Source of the DNA: Deinococci bacterium
GTDB lineage: Bacteria > Deinococcota > Deinococci > Deinococcales > Trueperaceae
Direction: 5' to 3'
Assembly: GCA_030149325.1 (NCBI GenBank)
Contig: JASBRS010000002.1
Location: 1-64,000 of the forward strand
Length of the DNA stretch: 64,000 nucleotides
The notes beneath the pieces were generated by a model, which worked only from the letters and a program-made list of their open reading frames with translations, ran no database searches and was not told the origin of the DNA. Shown in pieces: positions 1 through 9,434 of the stretch. Position 1 is the stretch's first letter. Every line of letters begins with the position of its first letter. The translations under genes were made by a program, and so were the position numbers.

Positions 1-1243
1 GCACCTGCCGGTCGTACTGGAAGCGCCCGCCGACCTCGCCGATGACGCGCTCGCGCTCGGCGGCGCGGCGCTCGTTGACGAAGGTCATCACGTCCTCCCA
101 GAGCTGCAGGTTGCGCTGGATGAACCAGTCGACCATGTCGCCGACCACCAGGTCGACGTCCTTGTCGACGCTCTTCAGCACGCGGCTCTGGAAGGCCTCG
201 CGGACGCGGTCGGTGTTCATGAGCATGAAGATCCGGCGCAGCTGCACGGTGTCGTCGAGGAACTCGTGACCGCGGCGCTCGACCTCGAGCAGGACGTTCT
301 CCATGCGCGACAGGTAGCCCTGGGACTCGCGGCGCATGTCCTTCTCGAACTGCTCGCGCTGGCGCTCGATCTCCTCGAGGGTGTGACGGTCGGTCGACAG
401 CAGCTCGAGCCGGTTGGCGAGCACCCCGTGGTAGTGCTCGGCGGTGCGGCGCGCCACCCCCAGCGGCGACAGCAGCTTCAGCTTGAGGCGGTCGCGGCCC
501 AGCCGTGCGGCGATGGCGCGCTCGAGCTCGCCCAGCCCGCTGGCCTGCACCCCTGCCGCGTCGTCGGCGAGGCGCGCCTTGAACGCCTGCTTGGCCGACA
601 CCCCGAACACCTCGGGCTCGGTCTGCAGCGTCTCCTTGGCGTGGGCGCGAACGTAGGCCACGACCTTCTCGCGTTCCTCCACGGTCTCGAGGATGTCGAG
701 CTTGTTCACCACCATCAGCACCTTCTTGCCCCAGGAGGCGATGAGCTCGAGGAAGGTCCGCTCCGACTCGGTGAAGGGCCGGTCGGCGCTGGTCACGAAC
801 AGCACCAGGTCGGCGCGCGGCACGAAGCGCTCGGTGAGCTCCTGGTGGCGCTGGATGATGGCGTTGGTGCCCGGGGTATCGACCAGGGCGAGGTCGCGCA
901 GGAGCGGAGCGGGGTAGCTGCGGCGCACCAGGGCGGGCGCCTCCTCGCTCTCGCTGGGGGCGTCGGCGTAGGTCACCACGGTGATGCGATCGGTGGTGGG
1001 GGTGACGCCCTCGGGCATCACGTGCTCCCCGACCAGGGCGTTGAGCAGCGACGACTTGCCGGCGTTGAACTCGCCGGCCACCACCAGCATGAAGATGCCG
1101 TCCAGGTCGAGCAGCGCGTTGCGCAGGTCGTCGAGGTGCTCGGGTTGGGCGTCGAGGCGCGCGAGCAGCGACTGCAGGTCGGCGAGTAGCGCCCGCTCCT
1201 GCCCCACGATGTCGCGAGCGACGTCGGTGACGTCGATGTTCAT
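1..1243 (-). CDS. Dynamin-like GTPase, 3'-truncated by window edge
   Basis: Large GTPase of the dynamin superfamily; bacterial members remodel or protect membranes. The gene runs off the left edge, so 414 codons are visible. Reading from ATG at 1243, the P-loop GEFNAGKSS is at residues 57-65, the G3 motif DTPG follows, then NKLD (G4) and a SAK-type G5. The visible C-terminal part is charged and helical, as expected for the dynamin stalk. The start is preceded by GGAGG and also by a TATCGT hexamer (1255-1250) seven bases upstream, so a leaderless start is equally possible. Divergent from the M32 peptidase. Family sure; membrane target unknown. Confidence 0.88.
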   Translation of the reverse strand, partial: MNIDVTDVARDIVGQERALLADLQSLLARLDAQPEHLDDLRNALLDLDGIFMLVVAGEFNAGKSSLLNALVGEHVMPEGVTPTTDRITVVTYADAPSESEEAPALVRRSYPAPLLRDLALVDTPGTNAIIQRHQELTERFVPRADLVLFVTSADRPFTESERTFLELIASWGKKVLMVVNKLDILETVEEREKVVAYVRAHAKETLQTEPEVFGVSAKQAFKARLADDAAGVQASGLGELERAIAARLGRDRLKLKLLSPLGVARRTAEHYHGVLANRLELLSTDRHTLEEIERQREQFEKDMRRESQGYLSRMENVLLEVERRGHEFLDDTVQLRRIFMLMNTDRVREAFQSRVLKSVDKDVDLVVGDMVDWFIQRNLQLWEDVMTFVNERRAAERERVIGEVGGRFQYDRQV

Positions 1244-1351
1244 GCCTCCACGATAGCACGCGACCACGAGCCGCTTTTCGCCTCCACCACGGCAACCGTG
1301 GCGTCCCCGAGGGCGCCCGCGACGTTACACTGGACGTCGGAGGACGATGGC

Positions 1352-2863
1352 ATGAGCGAACCCGACGACCAGCTACGGCGACTCCTCGAGCGGGCGGCCG
1401 TGATCGCCGACCTGACGCAAGCGCGGTCGGTGCTTTCCTGGGACGAGAACACCTACATGCCCGCCGGCGCCGCCGAGGCGCGCGGGCAGCAGATGGCGAC
1501 GCTGGAGACGGTGGCGCACCGCATGCTCACCGACCCCGAGCTGATCGCGTTGGTGGGCGATCTCGAGGCGGCCGGGTTCCCGGACGGCTCGGTCGAGGCC
1601 GCCACGGTGCGGCAGGCGCGGCGCGCCGTCGACCAGGCCACCAAGGTGCCGGTCGAGCTGGTCGAGGCGCTCGGCAAGCACGTCGCCCGGGCGCGCTCGG
1701 TGTGGGCGCAGGCGCGTCAGCAGCAGAGCTTCGCGCCGTTCGCGCCGGAGCTCGAGCGCATGGTCGACCTCAAGCGCCAGGAGGCGGCCGCCCTGGGCTA
1801 CCAGGACCACCCCTTCGACGCCCTGCACGACCAGTTCGAGCCCGGCTCGACCGCGGCGCGCGTGCGGTCGGTGTTCGAGCCGCTCCGCGAGGAGCTGGTG
1901 GCGCTGGTCCGGGAGATCCAGGACTCCGGCAGGACCCTCGACGATGCCGTCCTCCGCCAGACCTTCGACGAGGACGCCCAGCGACGCTTCGCCCTCGACC
2001 TCGCCACCGCCTTCGGCTACGACACCGAGCACGGCCGGCTCGACCCCACCGTGCACCCGTTCGCCATGTCGATGAGCAAGTACGACGTGCGCATCACCAC
2101 CCGCTACCAGCGCCACTACCTCAACACCGCGCTGTTCGGCACCCTCCACGAGACCGGGCACGCCCTCTACGAGCAGGGGATCGACGACGCCTACTACCGC
2201 ACGCCGCTCGAGGCCACGGCCAGCCTCGGCATCCACGAGTCGCAGTCGCGCCTGTGGGAGAACGTGGTGGGGCGCAGCCGCGGCTTCTGGGAGGGCGCCT
2301 ACCCGTGGCTCCAACGCGCCTTCCCCGGCGCCTTCGACAAGGTCCGGCTCGACACCTTCTACGCCGCCATCAACCGCGTCGAACCCAGCTTCATCCGGGT
2401 GGAGGCCGACGAGGTCACCTACAACCTGCACGTGATGGTGCGCTTCGAGCTCGAGCAGGCGCTGCTCGGCGGCGAGCTCGAGGTGCGCGACCTGCCCGAG
2501 GCCTGGAACGCGCGCTACGCGGAGTTCCTCGGCGTCACCCCCCCGAACGACGCGGTGGGCGTCCTCCAGGACGTGCACTGGTCGATCGGGCTGTTCGGCT
2601 ACTTCCCGACCTACACCCTGGGCAACGTCATGAGCCTGCAGCTCTACGAGGCCGCCGTCGCGGCCGAGCCGAGCATCCCGCGCGACATCCGGGAGGGGCG
2701 CTTCTCCCGCCTGTTGGGCTGGCTGCGGGAGAACGTCCACCGGCACGGCTCGCGCTACCTCCCCGAGGAGCTGCTCCGCAACGCCACCGGCTCGGACCTC
2801 GACGCCGGACCCTACCTGCGCTACCTGAAGGACAAGTACCAGGCCCTCTACGGCCTGGCCTGA
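1352..2863 (+). CDS. M32 family metallocarboxypeptidase (TaqCP type)
   Basis: Zinc carboxypeptidase that removes C-terminal residues from peptides, named after the Thermus aquaticus enzyme. The 503-residue product has the HETGH zinc motif at residues 266-270 and the following conserved HESQSRLWEN segment supplying the third ligand region. Length matches the family, about 500 residues. I chose ATG 1352 because GGAGG lies at 1339-1343; an in-frame ATG-less extension to 1298 would add 18 residues unlike the family. A TACACT -10 element sits at 1326-1331. Cytosolic, no signal peptide. Monocistronic as far as the spacing shows: 79 bases separate it from the next start. Confidence 0.95.
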   Translation: MSEPDDQLRRLLERAAVIADLTQARSVLSWDENTYMPAGAAEARGQQMATLETVAHRMLTDPELIALVGDLEAAGFPDGSVEAATVRQARRAVDQATKVPVELVEALGKHVARARSVWAQARQQQSFAPFAPELERMVDLKRQEAAALGYQDHPFDALHDQFEPGSTAARVRSVFEPLREELVALVREIQDSGRTLDDAVLRQTFDEDAQRRFALDLATAFGYDTEHGRLDPTVHPFAMSMSKYDVRITTRYQRHYLNTALFGTLHETGHALYEQGIDDAYYRTPLEATASLGIHESQSRLWENVVGRSRGFWEGAYPWLQRAFPGAFDKVRLDTFYAAINRVEPSFIRVEADEVTYNLHVMVRFELEQALLGGELEVRDLPEAWNARYAEFLGVTPPNDAVGVLQDVHWSIGLFGYFPTYTLGNVMSLQLYEAAVAAEPSIPRDIREGRFSRLLGWLRENVHRHGSRYLPEELLRNATGSDLDAGPYLRYLKDKYQALYGLA

Positions 2864-2906
2864 CGCGCCGCGCGCGGCGCCGCCGATGCCGCCAGGACGG
2901 GCTTCC

Positions 2907-2935
2907 TTGAGCCCGTTCCGGCGGAAGGCTACACT
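2907..2935 (+). promoter_or_regulatory. Promoter of the YbaK-like gene
   Basis: TTGAGC at 2907-2912, a 17-base spacer and TACACT at 2930-2935. The ATG of the downstream gene begins eight bases after the -10, so the predicted transcript starts at or next to the start codon. Confidence 0.75.
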
Positions 2936-2942
2936 GAGCCCC

Positions 2943-3458
2943 ATGGCTCCAGCGACCGTCCTGAGCGAGCGCGACCTGGCGGCGTACGTCGCCGCCCACG
3001 GCGTGCCGGCCGAGCTGGTGCACCCGGGCGTGCCGACCCCGACCGTGCCCGACGCTGCCCGGGCGCTGGGCGTGACGACCGACGCCATCATCAAGAGCCT
3101 GGTCTTCACCGTCGAGGACGAGCCGTTGCTGGTCATCGCGGCGGGCGAGTCGCGGGTGCGGATGCCGGCGCTGGCTCGAGCGCTCGGCACCACCCGACGC
3201 GCCGTGAAGCTGGCGACGCCCGAGCGCACCCTCGACCTGACCGGCTACGCGGTCGGTTCGATGCCGCCGTTCGGGCACCGCAGCGTGCTGCCGACCCTGG
3301 TCGACAGCGTCAGCGTGCCCGTCGGAGGCACGGTCTACGGCGGCGGAGGCGGACGCGACGTGCTGTTGCGCGTGCCCGTCGACGCGCTGCTGCGCATCAC
3401 CCGAGCCCGACACCTGCCCCTCACCGAAGACGAGGGCATGAAGGAGACGACGCGATGA
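2943..3458 (+). CDS. YbaK/EbsC-family aminoacyl-tRNA deacylase
   Basis: 171-residue protein of the YbaK/ProX family, which hydrolyses mischarged aminoacyl-tRNAs such as Cys-tRNA(Pro) or Ala-tRNA(Pro). The fold is recognisable from the conserved lysine in the IIKSLVF strand, followed by a glycine- and proline-rich GSMPPFGH loop in the substrate pocket. ATG 2943 is chosen because it lies eight bases after the TACACT hexamer and has no Shine-Dalgarno, the leaderless pattern of this genome. The stop overlaps the start of the next gene as ATGA, so the two are translationally coupled. The exact tRNA specificity cannot be told from sequence. Confidence 0.88.
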   Translation: MAPATVLSERDLAAYVAAHGVPAELVHPGVPTPTVPDAARALGVTTDAIIKSLVFTVEDEPLLVIAAGESRVRMPALARALGTTRRAVKLATPERTLDLTGYAVGSMPPFGHRSVLPTLVDSVSVPVGGTVYGGGGGRDVLLRVPVDALLRITRARHLPLTEDEGMKETTR

Positions 3459-4510
3459 TCCCACGCCGCCCGGTCCGCACCGCCCCCCTCCTCCTGCTGC
3501 TGACGGTCGCGCTGCTGGTGCCGACGGCGTTCGCGTCGATCGGCGAGGCCCCATCGACCATCCTGGACGCCCTCAAGAGCTACCAGCCCAAGGCGGCCGC
3601 GGGCGGCTTCACGGCCGCGTCGGACTTCGCGTTCCAGGTCGACAGCGCCACCGACATCGCCATCGCCATCAGCGGCAGCGGCACCATGAACGCCGCCAAC
3701 ATCACCTTCGCGAGCGACCTCATCGGCGCGGCCACCGGCTACGGCTCGGCCATCGCGCAGCCGGCGGCGCAGTTCTTCCAGACCCGGCTGGCGGACCTGG
3801 TGGGCAAGGGCCCCACGGCCATCGGCGTCGAGGAGTACGAGCTCAGCCTCACGGTCACGGGGCAGGCGCCCGCGTACCACCTCGACTTCACGCTCCGGCC
3901 CCAGACGGTCGATCCCTCGACCTTCCCGCCGGCCGCCCACAGCTTCGGACCGGCCGACGCCAAGCACGTCATCCGCGAGTTCTCCGACTTCCAGTGCCCG
4001 TTCTGCGCCCGCTTCGCGACCCAGGTGCTGCCGCAGCTCGAGAAGGGGCTGCTGGCCCAGGGGAACGTGCGCTTCGAGTTCCACTACTTCCCGCTCAAGA
4101 GCATCCACCCCAACGCCGTGACGGCGGCCGAGACCGCCGAGTGCGTGGTGGCGGCCAACGACCCGAAGTCGTTCTGGACCTACCACGACCTGCTGTTCGC
4201 CAACCAGGACCACTGGGCGTCGCTCTCCGATCCCGTGCCCACGCTCGTCCAGATCGCCGCCGACGCCGGCCTGAACACCGGTGGCGTGGCCCAGTGCGTC
4301 AAGGACGGCACCTACGCCGCGGCCATCGAGAACGACTACCAGATCGCCCTGAACCAGCTGCACCTGACCGGCACCCCCACGCTGTTCGTGGACGACCTCA
4401 AGGTGGGCGACTACACCAAGCTCGACAGCTACACCCGGCTCATCACCCTCTCCGACGCCATGCACGCGAGCGCGGGAGCGGCGCCGGCGAGCGGCGGCAC
4501 GGGCCCGTAG
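3455..4510 (+). CDS. Exported DsbA-like thioredoxin-fold protein with unique N-terminal domain
   Basis: 351-residue exported protein. Residues 1-28 form a signal peptide with basic start and Leu/Val-rich core ending in AFAS. Residues about 30-165 form a domain I do not recognise. Residues about 170-335 are a DsbA/Thioredoxin_4 fold with a C181-P-F-C184 redox site after FSDFQ and a cis-proline TGTPT loop. The C-terminus is Ala/Gly-rich. Expected to oxidise or isomerise disulfides outside the cytoplasm. Start ATG overlaps the stop of the upstream deacylase (ATGA), suggesting one transcript. Confident about the thioredoxin half, not about the N-terminal half. Confidence 0.88.
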   Translation: MIPRRPVRTAPLLLLLTVALLVPTAFASIGEAPSTILDALKSYQPKAAAGGFTAASDFAFQVDSATDIAIAISGSGTMNAANITFASDLIGAATGYGSAIAQPAAQFFQTRLADLVGKGPTAIGVEEYELSLTVTGQAPAYHLDFTLRPQTVDPSTFPPAAHSFGPADAKHVIREFSDFQCPFCARFATQVLPQLEKGLLAQGNVRFEFHYFPLKSIHPNAVTAAETAECVVAANDPKSFWTYHDLLFANQDHWASLSDPVPTLVQIAADAGLNTGGVAQCVKDGTYAAAIENDYQIALNQLHLTGTPTLFVDDLKVGDYTKLDSYTRLITLSDAMHASAGAAPASGGTGP

Positions 4511-4583
4511 CGACCATGACGCGAGACGCGTGCCGGGGGCGCGCCTCCCGTAGTCCAGCTGGTGTCGCCCGGCGGGGGGGCGC

Positions 4584-6950
4584 ATGAGCGCCACGCTCTT
4601 GCTGCCGGCCGCCGTCTTCGCCCCCTTCGTGGGCGCGGCCCTGGCCCCCTGGCTGGGACCGCGTCTCAAGCGCCGCAGCGGCCTGCTGCTGTGGCTCGCC
4701 TTCGCTCCCGCCCTGGCCCTCACGACGCTGGTGCCGGCGGCCCTGCGCAGCGCGCCGGCCTCGAGCAGCATCGCGTGGGTCCCGACCCTGGGGCTCGACC
4801 TCACCTTCCGGGCCGACGGCTTCTCCTTGCTCTTCGCCCTCATGGTGGGGGTCATCGGGGTGCTGGTGACGCTCTACGCCGCCGCCTACCTGGTGCCGGG
4901 CGAGCGCCAGGGCCGCTTCTTCGGCTACCTGTTGGCCTTCGGCGGCGCCATGCTGGGGCTGGTCCTGGCCGACAACCTGATCGCGCTGTTCGCGTTCTGG
5001 GAGCTGACCTCGGTCACCTCGTTCCTGCTGGTCGGCTACTGGGACAGCCGCGCCGCCGCCCGCGACGGTGCCGTGAAGGCGCTCCTGGTCACCGCCTTCG
5101 GGGGCCTGGCGCTGCTGGTGGCGGTGATCCTGCTGGGCCTGGGGGGCCACAGCGCCACGCTGTCCGGGCTCGACGTGACCGCCCTGCGCTCGAGCCCGCT
5201 CTTCGCTCCGGCGCTGGCCCTGTTGCTGGTGGCCGCGTTCACCAAGTCGGCGCAGCTGCCGTTCCACCTGTGGTTGCCCACCGCCATGGAGGCGCCGACG
5301 CCGGTGTCGGCCTTCCTGCACTCGGCCACGATGGTCAAGGCGGGGGTGTTCCTGATCGCCAAGTTCGGCTTCCTGCTCGACGGCACCGCCTTCGGGCAGG
5401 TGGGGCTGTACGTCGGCCTGGCGACGATGTTCTGGGGCTCCTACCTGGCGCTGAGGCAGAACGACCTCAAGGCGCTGCTGGCGTACTCGACGGTGTCGCA
5501 ACTCGGCATCCTCACCGCCATGTACGCCTCGGGCCACCCCTTCGGAGCCACCGCGCACCTGGTCAACCACGCCGCCTTCAAGGCCACCCTGTTCCTGGTC
5601 GTCGGCATCATCGACCACGCCACCGGCAGCCGCGACATCCGCGCCCTCGGCGGCCTGGCCCGCAAGCTGCCGCTGACGGCGGTGCTGGCGGTGCCGGCGG
5701 CGCTCAGCATGGCGGGCGTCCCGCCGTTCGGCGGCTTCATCTCCAAGGAGCTGTTCTACGAGGCGATGCAGCACGAGGGCGCGCTGGCGGCCGTCCTCGC
5801 GGTCACCGGCAGCGTCATGACGTTCGCCTACAGCCTGCGCTTCCTCACCGTGTTCTTCGGCCCGTACCGGGCCGACGCTCCCGAGGTCCACCGACCCCAC
5901 ACCGCCTTCTGGTTGCCCGTCCTGCCGCTGGCGACGGCCGTGGTGCTGTTCGGCGTGGCGTGGCCGCAGCACACCGTGGCGACGGCGCTGACCGCGCTGG
6001 CGGCGCCGGGCCTGGGTTACGCGGTCAAGCCGCTGGCGCTGTGGCACGGTCTGTCGTCGACGCTGCTGCTGTCGGCGGTGACGTGGCTCACGGGGGTGCT
6101 GCTGCACCTCCTGCGGGCGCGCTTCGCCGCCCTCCAGGAGCGCCTCACCCCCGGCTGGAACGCCAACTCCGTGTACTACGGCCTGTTGGCCTCAGTCGAG
6201 CGCGGCGCCGGGGACTTCACCCGCCTGACCCAGGGCGCACCCTTCGCCACGCACCTGCGGGTGCTGTTCCTGGGGGTGGCGGCGGTGGGGGCGGTGCGCG
6301 GCTTCGGTGTGGCGCTCCCCTCGCTGTCGGCCGTGCCCGTCGACATGGCGGTCGCCACCGGGCTGGTGGTGGCGGGCGTCGGAGGCACCCTGCTGACGCG
6401 CTCGCGCTTGTCGGCGCTGATCTACCTGGGGCTGGCGGGCGTGGCCTCGACGCTGATCTTCGTGCTGCTGCAGGCGCCCGACCTCGCCCTCACCCAGTTG
6501 CTGGTCGACACCGTCACCGTCATCCTGTTCCTGTCGGTGTTCCGTTTCCTGCCGGCGATGCGGCGCTACACGCGGCCCGCCGTACAGGGCGTGCTCGACG
6601 GCGTCCTCGCCACCGCGGTCGGTGCCACCGTGTTCAGCCTGCTGTTGTCGGTGCAGGCGCCGGTGGCTCCCCACATCGACCCCTTCTTCCTGCGCTACAG
6701 CAAGCTGCTGGCCGGCGGGACGAACGTCGTCAACGTGATCCTGGTCGACTTCCGAGGCTACGACACGATGGGCGAGATCACCGTGCTGGCGATCGCCGCG
6801 CTGGCGGTGCTGGCCCTGTTGAGACTGCAGACGCAGCAGCGACTCGAGCCGGAGGCGGAGGGGCCGGCCGAGGGAGGCGCCGATCCGCCGGCGCCCGCGA
6901 CCGTGCCGGGGCCCTCCGAAGGCGACGAGGACCCGGGGGGAGCGTCGTGA
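4584..6950 (+). CDS. mrpA: Mrp antiporter subunit A
   Basis: Largest subunit of the multi-subunit Na+(K+)/H+ antiporter of the cytoplasmic membrane, related to the NuoL subunit of complex I. The 788 residues match the family length. Key proton-path residues are visible: Glu140 in FWELTSVTSF and Lys221 in TKSAQLPFHLWLP. The C-terminal quarter contains the MbhD/MbhE-like (DUF4040) extension. Start ATG 4584 follows a G-rich stretch (GGGGGGG). First gene of a seven-gene operon, with its stop overlapping mrpB. Probably works in alkali or sodium tolerance and ion homeostasis. Confidence 0.96.
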   Translation: MSATLLLPAAVFAPFVGAALAPWLGPRLKRRSGLLLWLAFAPALALTTLVPAALRSAPASSSIAWVPTLGLDLTFRADGFSLLFALMVGVIGVLVTLYAAAYLVPGERQGRFFGYLLAFGGAMLGLVLADNLIALFAFWELTSVTSFLLVGYWDSRAAARDGAVKALLVTAFGGLALLVAVILLGLGGHSATLSGLDVTALRSSPLFAPALALLLVAAFTKSAQLPFHLWLPTAMEAPTPVSAFLHSATMVKAGVFLIAKFGFLLDGTAFGQVGLYVGLATMFWGSYLALRQNDLKALLAYSTVSQLGILTAMYASGHPFGATAHLVNHAAFKATLFLVVGIIDHATGSRDIRALGGLARKLPLTAVLAVPAALSMAGVPPFGGFISKELFYEAMQHEGALAAVLAVTGSVMTFAYSLRFLTVFFGPYRADAPEVHRPHTAFWLPVLPLATAVVLFGVAWPQHTVATALTALAAPGLGYAVKPLALWHGLSSTLLLSAVTWLTGVLLHLLRARFAALQERLTPGWNANSVYYGLLASVERGAGDFTRLTQGAPFATHLRVLFLGVAAVGAVRGFGVALPSLSAVPVDMAVATGLVVAGVGGTLLTRSRLSALIYLGLAGVASTLIFVLLQAPDLALTQLLVDTVTVILFLSVFRFLPAMRRYTRPAVQGVLDGVLATAVGATVFSLLLSVQAPVAPHIDPFFLRYSKLLAGGTNVVNVILVDFRGYDTMGEITVLAIAALAVLALLRLQTQQRLEPEAEGPAEGGADPPAPATVPGPSEGDEDPGGAS

Positions 6951-7462
6951 GGAAGGGCCCCGACGTGTTCTTCCGCACCCTGGTGACGCCCATCGCGTTC
7001 GCCCTGCTGGCGCTCGGCTTCGACTTCTTCCTGCGCGGGCACAACGATCCTGGGGGCGGCTTCATCGCCGGGCTGGTGGTCGCCGCCGCGGCCCTGCTGG
7101 TGCGGATGGCCCGTCGCCGCGGGCTGCTGCGCATCCGCAGCGACGTGCTGATGCCCGTCGGGCTGCTGGTGGCGCTGGCCACCGGCGTCGCCCCGATGCT
7201 GCTGGGGTTCCCGTTCCTGACCAGCGCCCACGGGGAGGTGGCGCTCGGCGCGCTGGGCACGCTGAAGTGGAGCAGCGCCCTGGCGTTCGACCTGGGGGTG
7301 TTCCTGGTGGTGGTGGGCGCCACCGTCACCATCATCGATCTGCTGGCGGAGGAGGGGGGCCTGGCGGAGCTGCGCGAGCGCGTCACCGGGGCCGGGACGA
7401 CGCCCGAGGCGCCAGAGCCCAGCGAGGTCCGACCGGAGCCGAGCGAGGGGGGCGAGGGCTGA
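6947..7462 (+). CDS. mrpB: Mrp antiporter subunit B
   Basis: 171-residue membrane subunit with about four transmembrane segments. The MnhB signature is visible as FFLRGHNDPGGGFIAGL near residue 30. GTG 6947 is the start: it overlaps the mrpA stop in GTGA, and the first residues VRKGPDVFFRTL match the usual MrpB N-terminus. The last 30 residues are a soluble Glu/Pro-rich tail. A longer open frame upstream is only the shadow of mrpA. Required with the other subunits for antiport. Confidence 0.94.
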   Translation: MRKGPDVFFRTLVTPIAFALLALGFDFFLRGHNDPGGGFIAGLVVAAAALLVRMARRRGLLRIRSDVLMPVGLLVALATGVAPMLLGFPFLTSAHGEVALGALGTLKWSSALAFDLGVFLVVVGATVTIIDLLAEEGGLAELRERVTGAGTTPEAPEPSEVRPEPSEGGEG

Positions 7463-7902
7463 TGGAGCTGCTGCTGCCGCTGGTCGCCTCGCTGCTCATC
7501 GGAGCCGGCGTCTTCCTGGTGCTGTCGCGGGCCCTGATCCGGTTGATCCTCGGGGTGGCGTTCATCTCCTACGGCGTCAATATCGCCATCCTGCTGGCCG
7601 GCGAGGGCGAGCGGCACGACGCTCCGCCGCTCCTGCAGCTCCCAGGGCCCCACAACGACCCACTGCCCCAGGCGCTCATCCTGACCGCCATCGTCATCAG
7701 CTTCGCCACCACCGCCCTGCTGCTGGTGCTGGCGCTGCGCGCCTACCAGGTGACCGGCACCGACCACGTCCAGGAGCTGGCCGATCGACCCGACCCGGCG
7801 CGGCCGGTGGTGGTGTACGCCGATCCCGAGTACCCCTCGGTGTCGCCGGAGATCGGCACCGCCAACGACGTCGACGCCGGCGGCGAGGGGGCGGACACAT
7901 GA
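7462..7902 (+). CDS. mrpC: Mrp antiporter subunit C (NuoK-like)
   Basis: 146-residue NuoK-type membrane subunit with three transmembrane helices. The diagnostic LPQALILTAIVI segment is in the third helix. ATG 7462 shares its first base with the mrpB stop (TGATG). Typical MrpC is 110-115 residues; the extra 30 or so are a hydrophilic C-terminal tail. Position between B and D is canonical. Confidence 0.94.
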   Translation: MELLLPLVASLLIGAGVFLVLSRALIRLILGVAFISYGVNIAILLAGEGERHDAPPLLQLPGPHNDPLPQALILTAIVISFATTALLLVLALRAYQVTGTDHVQELADRPDPARPVVVYADPEYPSVSPEIGTANDVDAGGEGADT

Positions 7903-9431
7903 ACGTGCTGGTGCTGCCGGTCCTGCTTCCCCTGCTCGGCGGTTCGGTGCTGCTGGTCGTCCGCCGCAGCGCCGCCCGGCGCGGCGTGGCGACCGCCTTC
8001 GCGACCGCCACCCTGCTGGCCTCGCTGGCGGTGGCGCTGCCGACCTTCCGGGGCCAGGTGCTGGTGGCGCAGATGGCGTCGTGGGCGGCGCCCTTCGGCA
8101 TCTCGCTGGTGGCCGACGGGCTCAGCGGCATGCTGCTGCTCGGCAGCAACGTGCTGGCGCTGCTGACGGTGGTGTTCGCGGGCTCGAGCCTGCAGCACGC
8201 GCCGGTGCGCGGCGGCAGCGCCCTGCTCAACCGCGCCCGCGACGCCTTCGGGGCGCAGGCGCTGCTGCAGTTCCTGTTCATGGGCGTGAACATGAGCTTC
8301 CTCACCGGCGACCTGTTCAACCTGTTCGTGGCCTTCGAGGTGATGCTGGTGGCGTCGTACGGACTGCTGTTGCTGGGCGGCGAGCTGCCGCAGCTCCGCG
8401 AGGGCCTGCGCTACGTGGTCATCAACCTGGTGGCGTCGTCGCTGTTCGTGGCCGCCGCCGGCATGGTCTACGGGCTGATCGGCAGCCTCAACATGGCCGA
8501 CATCGCCGAGCGCGTGGCGGCGCACGGCGCAGACGTCCGCATCACCCTGCTGGCGGCGCTGCTGGCCCTGGTGTTCGCCACCAAGGCGGCGGTGTTCCCG
8601 CTGGGATTCTGGCTGCCCAACAGCTACCCGGTGCCTCCGGCGGCGGTGAGCGCCTACTTCGCGGCCGTCCTGACCAAGGTCGGGGTCTACGCCCTGATCC
8701 GCACCTTCACGCTGATGTTCGCCGGCCAGGGGGCGCTGGTGGCGGTGCTGCTGGCGCTGGCCGGGGTGACGATGCTGGCGGGGGCGCTGGGGAGCGTGGC
8801 GCGGCGTCGCTGGCGCCACGCCATGGCCTTCGCCAACGTCGCCAGCATCGGCTACCTGGTGGCCGGCGCCTTCGCCGGCACGCGGGCGGGCATGGCAGCG
8901 GCGCTCTACTACCTGCTCAACTCCGTGATCGTGATCTTCGTGCTGTTCCTGGTGGCCGCCCTGGCCGAACGCATCGCGGGCCGGAGCTACCGGCGCCACG
9001 GCCACCTCGGCGCCTACCCCTGGCTCGGCGCCGGCTTCTTCGTGGGCGCGCTGGCCCTGACGGGGCTGCCCCCCACCAGCGGCTTCGTCGGCAAGTTCGC
9101 GCTGCTGCAGGCGTTGCTGGCGGCCGGCGGACCGCTGCATGCGGGCGTCGCGGTGGCGGCCGTGGTGACCGGGCTACTGCTGCTCTACGCCGTCATGCGC
9201 ATCTGGCGCGAGTTCTTCTGGGGCGAGGCCGACGCCGTGCACCGCGTCGCCATCCCGCGCGGCATGAGCGCGGTGACGGCGGCGGCGGTGGTCCTGCTGC
9301 TGGCGCTGGCGCTGTTCGCGGGCCCCATCTACCGACTCTCCGAGCGGGTGGCGGGGCAGCTTGACGGCAACGCCGCCTACCGCGCGGCGGTGCTGGTGCC
9401 CGACGCGCCGCCGCGGGAAGGGGCACACTGA
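7899..9431 (+). CDS. mrpD: Mrp antiporter subunit D
   Basis: 510-residue NuoM/NuoN-like subunit thought to carry the main ion-translocation path. Glu147 (in LFVAFEVMLV) and Lys229 (in FATKAAVFPLGFW) correspond by context to the essential Glu137 and Lys219 of Bacillus MrpD. The helix-rich body and the GLPPTSGFVGK loop are typical. ATG 7899 overlaps the mrpC stop (ATGA), indicating coupled translation. Confidence 0.96.
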   Translation: MNVLVLPVLLPLLGGSVLLVVRRSAARRGVATAFATATLLASLAVALPTFRGQVLVAQMASWAAPFGISLVADGLSGMLLLGSNVLALLTVVFAGSSLQHAPVRGGSALLNRARDAFGAQALLQFLFMGVNMSFLTGDLFNLFVAFEVMLVASYGLLLLGGELPQLREGLRYVVINLVASSLFVAAAGMVYGLIGSLNMADIAERVAAHGADVRITLLAALLALVFATKAAVFPLGFWLPNSYPVPPAAVSAYFAAVLTKVGVYALIRTFTLMFAGQGALVAVLLALAGVTMLAGALGSVARRRWRHAMAFANVASIGYLVAGAFAGTRAGMAAALYYLLNSVIVIFVLFLVAALAERIAGRSYRRHGHLGAYPWLGAGFFVGALALTGLPPTSGFVGKFALLQALLAAGGPLHAGVAVAAVVTGLLLLYAVMRIWREFFWGEADAVHRVAIPRGMSAVTAAAVVLLLALALFAGPIYRLSERVAGQLDGNAAYRAAVLVPDAPPREGAH

Positions 9432-9434
9432 GCC

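Noticed and set aside
266-1189. 307-codon plus-strand ORF at the left edge
   Set aside because: Shadow of the dynamin-like GTPase gene on the minus strand, which has P-loop, DTPG and NKLD motifs.
1347-1355. Two-codon ATG-GCA-TGA before the M32 gene as a mini-ORF
   Set aside because: It is not at the predicted +1 and the gene has its own GGAGG Shine-Dalgarno; most likely chance.
4562-7462. 966-codon open frame across mrpA
   Set aside because: Shadow of mrpA; only its last 171 codons (mrpB) are real.
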